Part shown: positions 7,896-16,059 of the stretch, one piece after another
How positions within the stretch are numbered: the first letter of the stretch is position 1
Layout of the letters: the number at the start of each line of letters is the position of its first letter
Assembly: GCA_015057315.1 (NCBI GenBank)
Contig: SVER01000007.1
Coordinates: 1 to 64,000, forward strand
DNA: 64,000 nucleotides
From: Pseudobutyrivibrio ruminis
Lineage (GTDB): Bacteria > Bacillota > Clostridia > Lachnospirales > Lachnospiraceae
Direction: 5' to 3'
Notes under the pieces: generated by a model
What the model saw: only the letters and a program-made list of their open reading frames with translations
Databases searched by the model: none
Told to the model about the DNA's origin: nothing
Position numbers and translations under genes: made by a program

Positions 7896-8807
7896 ATGGA
7901 AGCAAAGAAAAAGAAAAAAAGCGCGTTCTCACGATACTCAGCTGGGGACAAAGCATTTTTACTTGTAGGATATGTGATACTTGCTCTTTTTGTTTTAGCA
8001 ATCATCATTCCTATGGTATACATCGTAATAGCATCATTCATGGATCCTATTACATTACAGAATACAGGTATTACTTTTGACTTAGATAAATGGACTCTTA
8101 CAGCTTATGAAAGAGTTATTTCAAACGGACAAATTTGGGTAGGCTTTAAAAATGCAGTGATTTATTCATTAGTGTTTACCTTCCTATCAGTAGCTATTAC
8201 CATGCTATGTGCCTACCCAATGTCTTTAGAGGATTTTAAGGGAAGAAAGTTTTTCAATGTTATCTTTATGATAACGATGTTCTTTGGTGGTGGATTGATT
8301 CCTACATACTTGCTTATCAGTAACTTAGGCTTACTTGACAGCATGTGGGCAGTTGTTCTTCCTGGAGCATTTTCAGTATGGAACATGATTATCGCCCGTA
8401 CATATTATAGAGGAATTCCAGGCGAGCTTAGAGAAGCTGCCGAGGTTGATGGAGCAAACGAGCTTACATTATTCTTCAGAATTCTTCTTCCAGTATGTAC
8501 ACCAGTTATCGCAGTTCTTTGCTTATGGCAGTTCGTAGGAATGTGGAACAGCTACTTCGATGCAATGATTTACTTAAACACAGCATCTAAGCAGCCACTT
8601 CAGCTTGTACTTAGAGCTATTCTTATTCAGAACCAGCCAGATGCAGGTATGATTGCAGATATGCAGTCTACAGCTGAAAGAGCAAGACTTGCAGAGCTAC
8701 TTAAGTATTCAACAATTATTATTTCAAGTTTACCACTTCTTGTAATGTATCCATTCTTCCAGAAGTATTTCGATGCTGGAATTATGGTGGGTTCAGTTAA
8801 GGGTTAA
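7896..8807 (+). CDS. Carbohydrate ABC importer permease, LplC/YtcP type
   Basis: I place the start at 7896 because GGGAGG (7885-7890) stands at the right distance; an upstream ATG at 7866 would overlap the previous gene by 17 bases and has no good site. The product is then 303 residues with six membrane helices and an EAA loop (LREAAEVDGANELTLFFRILLP). The C-terminus (YPFFQKYFDAGIMVGSVKG) is the typical end of YtcP/LplC permeases. Together with the preceding permease it forms the channel of the sugar importer. Confidence 0.92.
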   Translation: MEAKKKKKSAFSRYSAGDKAFLLVGYVILALFVLAIIIPMVYIVIASFMDPITLQNTGITFDLDKWTLTAYERVISNGQIWVGFKNAVIYSLVFTFLSVAITMLCAYPMSLEDFKGRKFFNVIFMITMFFGGGLIPTYLLISNLGLLDSMWAVVLPGAFSVWNMIIARTYYRGIPGELREAAEVDGANELTLFFRILLPVCTPVIAVLCLWQFVGMWNSYFDAMIYLNTASKQPLQLVLRAILIQNQPDAGMIADMQSTAERARLAELLKYSTIIISSLPLLVMYPFFQKYFDAGIMVGSVKG

Positions 8808-8863
8808 ATCGTTTTTGTTAGCAACTGCACAAAGCAGTTCTATATATAGGAGGAGAGAAAAGA

Positions 8864-10528
8864 ATGAAAATGAAAAGCGCAAAGAGAGTTGTAGCAGCAG
8901 CTCTAGCCGTAACAATGGCATCTACAATGTTTGCCGGTTGCGGTTCAAAGGGAAACAATGCAAGTAACGCTGATAAGGTTGATATGGAAAACCTTACATT
9001 CCCACTTGCAGAGACAGTTACTATTACAGGTACAACAAGCTACCCTGTAGGAACTGAAGAAGATCCAAACAAGCGTACAATCTTCAAGAGATTAGAGGAA
9101 GAGACAAACGTACATGTTGACTGGACTGCAATTTCATCAGACCAGTGGGGTGACAAGATCTCCCTTAACATGGCTAATGCAAACACTCTTACAGACTTCG
9201 TATTTACAGCAGGCTTCGGCGACAACGACTTAATCAGATATGCTGACCAGGGCGTTATCGTTCCAGTTGAAGAATACATTGACAACTACATGCCAAATCT
9301 TAAGGCAGTATTTGATAAGTACCCAGAATACCGCACAATGTGTGAGGACGCTGATGGACACATCTGGGCACTTCCATGGATTGAGCAGCTTGGTTCTGAG
9401 AAGACTGCTATCCAGACAGTTGGTAACAACATGACATTCATCAACCAGAAATGGTTAGATTTCCTTGGACTTGAGACACCTACAACAGTAGATGAGTTCG
9501 AGCAGGTATTACTTGCTTTCCAGGAGCACGCTCCAGAGCTTCAGAAGGAATTTGGTATTGATGGTGACATCATTCCAATGTCTTGCATCGTAAACGACCA
9601 GGATCCTAACCTTCTTATAAATGGTTTTGGCGATGGTATCGGCGATGTTGATATGGGACAGCACATTGCAGTTACAGATGACAAGAAGGTTATTTGTACA
9701 GCAACAACAGATGGCTTCAGAAAGGGTGTTGAATGGTTACACAAGCTCTACGCTGAAGGACTTATCGATCCAGAGTGCTTCACACAGGATTGGTCAACAT
9801 ACGTTGCAAAGGGTAAGTCACACAGATATGGTGTTTGCTTCACATGGGATGTAGCTAACATCGATAACATTCAGGATTACGTTCCACTTAAGGCTCTTAA
9901 GGCTGATACAGTAAATGTAACACCTCAGAACGGTTCATTTACATCAGGTTTTGATAGAGGTCGTTGTGTAGTAACAAGCGTATGCAAGAACCCAGCATTT
10001 GTTTGCGCATGGCTTGATAAGATGTATGATCCATTCCAGTCTCCACAGAACAACTGGGGAACATACGGTGAAGATGATGATTTCGATATCTTCGAGCTTA
10101 GCGAGAACGAAGATGGCGAGAAGATGCTTAAGCATGCACCACTTGGCGATGCTTCTCCAGTAGAAGTTCGTGAGGCTGAGTGCGTTGGTGGTCCTCTTGC
10201 AGTTCTTGATGAGTACTACGGAAAGTATGTAACATGCCCAGATGATGCACAGTATCGTCTTGATTGGATCAAGGATTACTACACAGATGATATGCATTGC
10301 AAGTATGTTTACCCACGCGTATTTATGTCATCAGAAGACACAGAAAAGCTTTCAGCAATCCAGACAGATTTAGTATCATACTTAAACTCAAGCAAGGCTG
10401 AGTTCATCAGAGATGGTATTACAGATGATTCATGGAATGCATACATTAACCAGGTTGATAGCTACGGCTTAGACCAGTATCTTGAAATCTATCAGAAGTA
10501 TTTCGATGATTTCTATTCAGGAAAATAA
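8864..10528 (+). CDS. Extracellular sugar-binding lipoprotein of the ABC importer
   Basis: The 554-residue product is the solute-binding protein of the importer. It has a basic N-terminus, a hydrophobic stretch and the lipobox FAGC with the lipidated cysteine at residue 26, so it is tethered to the outer face of the membrane. Length and the pattern of Trp/Asp-rich segments fit the LplA-type group that binds oligosaccharides. GGAGG precedes the start. From the neighbours, the ligand is probably sucrose or short fructo-oligosaccharides. Confidence 0.9.
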   Translation: MKMKSAKRVVAAALAVTMASTMFAGCGSKGNNASNADKVDMENLTFPLAETVTITGTTSYPVGTEEDPNKRTIFKRLEEETNVHVDWTAISSDQWGDKISLNMANANTLTDFVFTAGFGDNDLIRYADQGVIVPVEEYIDNYMPNLKAVFDKYPEYRTMCEDADGHIWALPWIEQLGSEKTAIQTVGNNMTFINQKWLDFLGLETPTTVDEFEQVLLAFQEHAPELQKEFGIDGDIIPMSCIVNDQDPNLLINGFGDGIGDVDMGQHIAVTDDKKVICTATTDGFRKGVEWLHKLYAEGLIDPECFTQDWSTYVAKGKSHRYGVCFTWDVANIDNIQDYVPLKALKADTVNVTPQNGSFTSGFDRGRCVVTSVCKNPAFVCAWLDKMYDPFQSPQNNWGTYGEDDDFDIFELSENEDGEKMLKHAPLGDASPVEVREAECVGGPLAVLDEYYGKYVTCPDDAQYRLDWIKDYYTDDMHCKYVYPRVFMSSEDTEKLSAIQTDLVSYLNSSKAEFIRDGITDDSWNAYINQVDSYGLDQYLEIYQKYFDDFYSGK

Positions 10529-10555
10529 TATTAAATAGTAAGGAAGAGAAAATAT

Positions 10556-12082
10556 ATGAACAGTCAAACTTTGAGAGAGGCTAGAAAATACGAGGAGGCC
10601 TTTGAAAAGTTAATTCCAGCGGAGCAAAGACCAAAATTTCATTTGTCTCCACGAGTAGGTTGGATGAACGATCCTAACGGATTTTGTATCTATGGGGATA
10701 AGTACCATTTGTTTTATCAGTATCATCCTTATGATGCACATTGGGGACCAATGCATTGGGGACATGCAGTAAGTGAGGATTTACTCCACTGGGAATTCCT
10801 TCCTGTGGCACTTGCACCAGATGAATACTACGATAAGGATGGTGTATTCTCAGGAAGTGCAATCACATTAAAGGATGGAAGACACCTGCTCATATACACG
10901 GGAGTTATGAAACGCACTGTGGAAAATGGACAGATGAAGGAATTTCAGACACAGTGTGTTGCAATAGGTGATGGCCTGGATTATGAAAAATATGAAAATA
11001 ACCCAGTAATTAATTCAGATAAAATCCCTGATGGCGCCAGCAAGACAGACTTTAGAGATCCTAAGATTTGGGAGAAGTCTGACGGAACTTACAGATGTCT
11101 TGTTGCAAATCGTCCTGCTGATGGAAGTGGTCAGTTACTCTTATTCAAGAGTGATGACTGCATCCACTGGGATTTTGAGAAGGTATTCGCCAAGAACGAA
11201 AGACGTTACGGTCTTATGTGGGAATGTCCAGATTTCTTCACATTAGATGGCAAGGGCGTACTTCTCACAAGTCCACAGGACATGCTTCCAGAGGGATTCG
11301 AATTCCACAATGGTAACGGAAATCTTTGCATCATTGGTTCATACGATGATGCAACAGATACCTTTACAGAGGAAAAGGTACAGGCTGTTGATTACGGAAT
11401 CGATTTTTACGCTATGCAGACTATCCTTACAAAGGATGGCAGACGTGTGATGATTGGCTGGATGCAAAACTGGGATACTACAGGTGCCCATGATGGTTCT
11501 GACCCATGGTTTGGCCAGATGTCACTTCCAAGAGAGGTTACAATAAAGGATGGCAGATTATGCCAGTGGCCAATCAAAGAGCTTGATGACATGCGTGTTA
11601 ACAAGGTAGAAATCAAGGACGCTGTAGTTGAGGCAACAAAAGACCTTAAGGATAGAGATAGCGAATCAATAACAGGCGGTGTTTCATTTGAAGGAATCAA
11701 GGGCAGATGCCTTGATATGGAGCTTGAAGTAAAGCCTAAGGACATTGATACAATGTTTGACAGATTTGTTATTTCAATTGCTGCTGATGAAAAGTTCCAC
11801 ACAGATATCGTACTTCGTCCAAAGGAGAATATTGCAAAGATTGATAGAAAGTTCTCAGGCAGTAGACGTGCCATAGTTCATCAAAGACGTGCACATATTC
11901 CATGGACAGGAGAGTCAATAAAGGTTAGAATAGTCATGGACAGATACAGCATGGAAGTATTTTTCGAGGAAGGTAAGTATGTTATGACAGCTTCACTTCC
12001 TACAGATGTTTCATGTGATGGCATCTACTTTAACACTAATGAGGATGCTATTGTAAGTATCACCAAATACGATTTAAACTAA
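10556..12082 (+). CDS. Intracellular GH32 sucrose/fructo-oligosaccharide hydrolase
   Basis: This 508-residue enzyme belongs to glycoside hydrolase family 32, with a five-blade propeller and a C-terminal beta-sandwich. The nucleophile is Asp39 in WMNDPNG, the transition-state stabiliser is Asp168 in FRDPK, and the acid/base is Glu223 in WECPD; all three are intact. There is no signal peptide, so it cuts substrates after import, releasing fructose from sucrose, sucrose-6-phosphate or small fructans. As the importer is ABC-type and not a PTS, the unphosphorylated sugar is the likelier substrate. It follows the binding protein by 27 bases and precedes the fructokinase by 22. Confidence 0.95.
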   Translation: MNSQTLREARKYEEAFEKLIPAEQRPKFHLSPRVGWMNDPNGFCIYGDKYHLFYQYHPYDAHWGPMHWGHAVSEDLLHWEFLPVALAPDEYYDKDGVFSGSAITLKDGRHLLIYTGVMKRTVENGQMKEFQTQCVAIGDGLDYEKYENNPVINSDKIPDGASKTDFRDPKIWEKSDGTYRCLVANRPADGSGQLLLFKSDDCIHWDFEKVFAKNERRYGLMWECPDFFTLDGKGVLLTSPQDMLPEGFEFHNGNGNLCIIGSYDDATDTFTEEKVQAVDYGIDFYAMQTILTKDGRRVMIGWMQNWDTTGAHDGSDPWFGQMSLPREVTIKDGRLCQWPIKELDDMRVNKVEIKDAVVEATKDLKDRDSESITGGVSFEGIKGRCLDMELEVKPKDIDTMFDRFVISIAADEKFHTDIVLRPKENIAKIDRKFSGSRRAIVHQRRAHIPWTGESIKVRIVMDRYSMEVFFEEGKYVMTASLPTDVSCDGIYFNTNEDAIVSITKYDLN

Positions 12083-12104
12083 AATAATTAGAGCGAGAGG
12101 TATT

Positions 12105-13070
12105 ATGGAAAAAACATTAGACGTAGTTGCTTTAGGTGAGCTATTAATTGATTTCACTGAAAACGGGTTAAGTGAGCAGGGTAACCCATTACTTGAGGCC
12201 AACCCAGGAGGAGCCCCATGTAACGTGCTTGCAATGCTTCAAAAATATGGCAAGTCCACAGCATTCATTGGTAAGGTTGGTAATGATAATTTTGGACACA
12301 TGCTGGCTGACACTGTTAAGTCGCTTGGCATCGATGTTTCTAACTTGAAATTCGATGATGAGATTCATACAACACTTGCTTTTGTACACACCTACGAAGA
12401 TGGAGACAGAGATTTCTCGTTCTACAGAAATCCAGGTGCTGACGTAAGACTTAGCGCAGAGGAGATAGATCCTTCAATCATTGAGAAGGCTAAAATCTTC
12501 CATTTTGGAACACTTTCAATGACACATTCTACAGTTGAGAATGCCACAATTAAGGCTATTCAGCTGGCAAAGGATAGTGGCTGCTTAGTTAGCTTTGACC
12601 CAAACCTTCGTCCACCACTTTGGAGCGATTTAAGCGTTGCTAAGGAAAAGATGGATTACGGTTTTGGCAAATGCGATATCCTTAAGATTTCTGATGATGA
12701 GGTTACATTCTTTACAGGCGAGGCTGACGTTTTAAAGGGTGCTAAGCTTATCAAGGAAAAATATGGAATTAAGCTTGTATGTGCCACACTTGGCAAGGAA
12801 GGAAGCTATGCACTTTACGGTGATAAGGTGGTTAAATGCGACCCATTCCTTAATCCAAACACTATCGAGACAACAGGAGCTGGTGACACATTTATGGGTT
12901 CAGTTCTTAATTCAGTACTTGAGGTTGGTATTGATAATTATGATGAGGATAGCTTAAAGGCAATGCTTACTACAGCAAATGCAGCAGCATCTTTAATCAC
13001 TACTAAAAGAGGCGCACTTAAGGTAATGCCTACAGTAGAAGATATCGAAAAATATAAGAAATCATTGTAA
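12105..13070 (+). CDS. Fructokinase, PfkB family
   Basis: The 321-residue kinase belongs to the ribokinase/PfkB family. It has the N-terminal substrate-side motif GELLIDFTENG, the NPGGAPCNVL region with its glycines, and the C-terminal GAGDTFMGSVL signature with catalytic base Asp261. It would phosphorylate the fructose released by the GH32 enzyme, feeding it into glycolysis. It is the last gene of the sugar operon and is followed by a hairpin terminator. Confidence 0.93.
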   Translation: MEKTLDVVALGELLIDFTENGLSEQGNPLLEANPGGAPCNVLAMLQKYGKSTAFIGKVGNDNFGHMLADTVKSLGIDVSNLKFDDEIHTTLAFVHTYEDGDRDFSFYRNPGADVRLSAEEIDPSIIEKAKIFHFGTLSMTHSTVENATIKAIQLAKDSGCLVSFDPNLRPPLWSDLSVAKEKMDYGFGKCDILKISDDEVTFFTGEADVLKGAKLIKEKYGIKLVCATLGKEGSYALYGDKVVKCDPFLNPNTIETTGAGDTFMGSVLNSVLEVGIDNYDEDSLKAMLTTANAAASLITTKRGALKVMPTVEDIEKYKKSL

Positions 13071-13090
13071 TAACAGTGAAATTATAGTAT

Positions 13091-13148
13091 AGTATCAAGA
13101 GCAAATACTTTAGTATATTAAAGTGAATGCTTTTGATACTATCTTTTT
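13091..13148 (+). terminator. Terminator after the sugar operon
   Basis: AGTATCAAGAGCA (13091-13103) pairs with TGCTTTTGATACT (13128-13140), with one G-U pair, and is followed by ATCTTTTTATA. The loop is long and itself AT-rich. It ends the unit that finishes with fructokinase and lies just before rarA. Confidence 0.6.
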
Positions 13149-13163
13149 ATATAGAGGTATTAC

Positions 13164-14483
13164 ATGGATTTATTTGATTATATGAGGCAGGAGGCCAAGA
13201 AAAAGGAATCACCTCTTGCAGCTAGGCTTCGTCCAACCACCTTAGATGAGGTAGTAGGACAGCAACACATCATTGGTAAGGATAAGCTTTTATATCGTGC
13301 CATTAAGGCAGATAAGCTTTCTTCTATTATATTTTACGGACCGCCAGGTACAGGCAAGACTACCTTAGCGCAGGTCATTGCACATACCACTTCGGCAGAA
13401 TTTACATCAATTAACGCAACTACATCAGGCAAGAAGGACATGGAGGCCGTGGTAGAGGGGGCTAAGCAGACACTTGGTGCCTACGGCAAAAAGACAATCC
13501 TTTTTATAGATGAGATTCACAGATTTAATAAAGGACAACAGGATTATCTGCTTCCATTTGTTGAGGATGGAACTATCATACTGATAGGTGCCACCACAGA
13601 GAACCCTTACTTTGAGGTAAACGGGGCTTTACTTTCCCGCTCTATTATATTCGAGCTTAAGCCGCTTGAGGCTGATGATATTAAGACCCTTATTATGAGG
13701 GCTCTTACAGATAACGAAAAGGGCTTAGGCAGTTATGATGCCATCATTGATGATGACGCACTTGATTTCCTTGCAGATATTGCAAATGGAGATGCCAGAA
13801 GCGCTCTTACAGCAATAGAGCTTGGCGTTCTTACTACCGATAGGTCAGAGGATGGCAAGATTCACATTACAATAGATGTTGCCAGCGAATGTATACAAAG
13901 AAGAGTTATTAAATACGACAAGGATGGCGATAATCATTATGACACCATCTCAGCTTTTATTAAGAGTATGAGAGGAAGCGACCCTGATGCGGCAGTTTAT
14001 TATCTGGCAAGAATGCTTTATGCCGGTGAGGATCCTAAATTCATTGCAAGGCGTATATGCATCTGTGCATCAGAGGATGTGGGAAATGCAGACCCACAGG
14101 CGCTTGTTGTTGCCACCAGCGCATTTCTTGCTACAGAGCGTATAGGAATGCCGGAGTGTCAGATTATTTTATCTCATGCAGCCACTTATGTGGCCTGTGC
14201 ACCAAAGTCCAATGCAGCCTACGGAGCCATTGACCTTGCCATGCAAGAGGTAAAGAACAACACCACCAGACCAATACCTACCCATTTGCAGGACGCTCAC
14301 TACAAATCAGCAGGCAAGCTTGGACATGGTATCGGTTATGAATACGCCCACGATTTCCCAAATCATTTCTCCCACCAAAGGTACCTGCCAGAAGGACTTG
14401 AGATTGGAGATTTCTACAAGCCAGGGAACCTTGGCTACGAAAAGCAAATAAAAGACTATCTAGAATATATAAGAACCCACTAA
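13164..14483 (+). CDS. rarA: Replication-associated recombination protein RarA (MgsA)
   Basis: This 439-residue AAA+ ATPase acts at stalled replication forks. It begins with the characteristic SPLAARLRPTTLDEVVGQQHI segment, has the Walker A motif GPPGTGKT from Gly59 and a Walker B motif FIDEIHRF near residue 115, followed by NKGQQDYLLPFVEDG. The C-terminal half with KSNAAYGAIDLAMQ and GYEYAHDFPNHF is the tetramerisation and MgsA-C region. Length is typical. It appears to be a single-gene unit between the sugar locus and the aminotransferase. Confidence 0.96.
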   Translation: MDLFDYMRQEAKKKESPLAARLRPTTLDEVVGQQHIIGKDKLLYRAIKADKLSSIIFYGPPGTGKTTLAQVIAHTTSAEFTSINATTSGKKDMEAVVEGAKQTLGAYGKKTILFIDEIHRFNKGQQDYLLPFVEDGTIILIGATTENPYFEVNGALLSRSIIFELKPLEADDIKTLIMRALTDNEKGLGSYDAIIDDDALDFLADIANGDARSALTAIELGVLTTDRSEDGKIHITIDVASECIQRRVIKYDKDGDNHYDTISAFIKSMRGSDPDAAVYYLARMLYAGEDPKFIARRICICASEDVGNADPQALVVATSAFLATERIGMPECQIILSHAATYVACAPKSNAAYGAIDLAMQEVKNNTTRPIPTHLQDAHYKSAGKLGHGIGYEYAHDFPNHFSHQRYLPEGLEIGDFYKPGNLGYEKQIKDYLEYIRTH

Positions 14484-14485
14484 AA

Positions 14486-14537
14486 GGCTTCCCCCCTTAA
14501 GTAGGGGGAAGCTGTCAGCGCAGCTGACTGATGAGGG
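14486..14537 (+). repeat. Double-hairpin intergenic repeat
   Basis: Two adjacent hairpins fill the space between rarA and the aminotransferase. The first is GCTTCCCCC paired with GGGGGAAGC around TTAAGTA-like bases; the second is GTCAGC-GCA-GCTGAC, followed by TGATGAGGG. The same combination is, from memory, widespread as a dispersed repeat in clostridial genomes. It may also act as a terminator or RNA stabiliser for rarA. Only one copy lies in the window. Confidence 0.65.
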
Positions 14538-14573
14538 TATGACATTTCATATATAGAAAGAGAGAGGACAACT

Positions 14574-15863
14574 ATGAAAAAGTACAACGAAATGACCCCA
14601 GAAGAACTATCAGCCGAAAAGGAGCTTCTTAGAAAGGAATATGTTGCATGGCAAGCCAAAGGCCTAAAGCTTGATATGAGCCGCGGTAAGCCTTCTTTAG
14701 AGCAGCTCAATCTTTCTATGCCACTTTTTGATATCCTGGATGGTAAATCACTTATGAAGTGCATGAATGGTGTAGAAACTAGAAACTACGGTCAGCTTGA
14801 GGGTATAGTTGAGGCACAGCACCTTATGGCAGAGATTATGGATTGCCAGCCAGAACAGGTAATTGTTTGTGGTAACTCATCTCTTAATATTATGTTTGAT
14901 ACAGTAGCACGTGGCTACATGTTTGGTTTTGATGGATGTACACCATGGTGTAAGCTGGAGCGTGTAAGATGGTTATGCCCAGTTCCAGGCTACGACAGAC
15001 ATTTTGCTATTACACAGCATTTTGGATTTGATATGATAAATGTTCCTATGAACGAGGATGGCCCTGATATGGATGTTATCGAAGGCTTAGTTGCAGCAGA
15101 TGACAGCATCAAGGGTATCTGGTGTGTTCCTAAGTACTCTAACCCACAGGGTATCGTATATTCTGACGAGGTTGTTAGACGTATGGCTAACCTTAAGCCA
15201 GCAGCTAAGGATTTTAGAGTATTTTGGGATAACGCTTATGCAGTTCATCACCTTTACAAGGAAAAGAGCAAGATTCTAAACATCCTTCATGAGTGTGAGG
15301 AAGCTGATAACCCTAACCTTGTTTTCGAATTTGCATCTACATCAAAGATTACATTTGCAGGTGGCGGTATTGCAGCAATCGCCTGCAACCATAACAACCG
15401 TGAGGAGCTTAAGAGAACACTTACAGTTCAGACAATCGGCTTTGATAAGATTAACATGCTTCGTCATGCAAGATATTTCCAGGATGTGGAATCAGTATCT
15501 AAGCACATGGAAAAGCATGCTAAGATTCTTCGTCCTAAGTTTGAGCTTGTTATCAAGACAATGGAAGAGGATTTAACAGGCCCAGGCTGCGGTTCATGGA
15601 TTTCACCAAAGGGTGGTTACTTCATTACATTTGAGGCTCCAAAGGGTACAGCTACTCGTATAGTAGATTTGGCAGCTGAGGCTGGCGTTAAGCTGACACC
15701 TGCTGGTGCACCATTCCCTTATCACATGGATCCAGCAGATTCTATCATCCGTTTTGCTCCATCTCTTCCACCAATCGAAGAGCTTGAGCAGGCTGCTAAG
15801 ATATTCACAGTATGCGCACGTATTGCATATCTTGAGAAGCTTATTTTGGCTAAGATGGAATAA
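14574..15863 (+). CDS. PLP-dependent class I aminotransferase (aspartate aminotransferase-like)
   Basis: The 429-residue enzyme has the class I fold with the PLP-binding Lys258 in TSKITFAGGG, the substrate/cofactor region NPQG and an FAPSLPP stretch near the C-terminus. The N-terminal DMSRGKPSLEQL pattern fits the clostridial subgroup annotated as aspartate aminotransferase (PF12897). It probably exchanges amino groups between aspartate or another amino acid and 2-oxoglutarate; exact specificity is open. A hairpin with a long T tract follows, so it is an independent unit and marks the left border of the unusual block. Confidence 0.88.
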   Translation: MKKYNEMTPEELSAEKELLRKEYVAWQAKGLKLDMSRGKPSLEQLNLSMPLFDILDGKSLMKCMNGVETRNYGQLEGIVEAQHLMAEIMDCQPEQVIVCGNSSLNIMFDTVARGYMFGFDGCTPWCKLERVRWLCPVPGYDRHFAITQHFGFDMINVPMNEDGPDMDVIEGLVAADDSIKGIWCVPKYSNPQGIVYSDEVVRRMANLKPAAKDFRVFWDNAYAVHHLYKEKSKILNILHECEEADNPNLVFEFASTSKITFAGGGIAAIACNHNNREELKRTLTVQTIGFDKINMLRHARYFQDVESVSKHMEKHAKILRPKFELVIKTMEEDLTGPGCGSWISPKGGYFITFEAPKGTATRIVDLAAEAGVKLTPAGAPFPYHMDPADSIIRFAPSLPPIEELEQAAKIFTVCARIAYLEKLILAKME

Positions 15864-15880
15864 AATAACATTAAAGGCAA

Positions 15881-15909
15881 AGGCACAGGAAAATCCTGTG
15901 TCTTTTTTT
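15881..15909 (+). terminator. Terminator after the aminotransferase gene
   Basis: GGCACAGGA-AAA-TCCTGTGTC forms a strong hairpin (one G-T pair) followed by TTTTTTTG. It is a textbook intrinsic terminator and separates the housekeeping genes from the secretion-like block. Confidence 0.88.
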
Positions 15910-15915
15910 GCACCC

Positions 15916-15970
15916 TTTTTATCTCTGGGAAGGTATTAGTTGTAAGGGCGAGATTTAAACGAGGGGTTAG
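15916..15970 (+). promoter_or_regulatory. Leader element shared with the gene at 57176
   Basis: This stretch resembles 57108-57163. Both have TTTTTAT, then TGG-AAGGTATT, and 29 bases after the start of GGTATT a purine block (GAGGGGTTAG here, GAGAGGGTTTAG there). The matching spacing makes chance similarity unlikely. It may hold a promoter for an alternative sigma factor or a conserved 5' leader; GGGAAGG resembles ECF -35 elements, but I cannot define a -10. Confidence 0.5.
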
Positions 15971-15971
15971 T

Positions 15972-16028
15972 ATGTCTATTAATAAAATTAATCTAGATGC
16001 TGAAAATGGAAATAATCCAAATATGTAG
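15972..16028 (+). CDS. Possible 18-residue peptide in the leader of A1
   Basis: An ATG at 15972 preceded by GAGGGG opens an 18-codon frame ending at 16028. The encoded peptide is polar and ends NGNNPNM. That ending resembles the tails of several large proteins of this block (LPNM, PQNIM). It could be a leader peptide, a decayed copy of a larger gene, or chance. There is no independent evidence of translation. Confidence 0.3.
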   Translation: MSINKINLDAENGNNPNM

Positions 16029-16059
16029 ATAAGTAGTAATGTATTTCAGGAGGTAGGAT

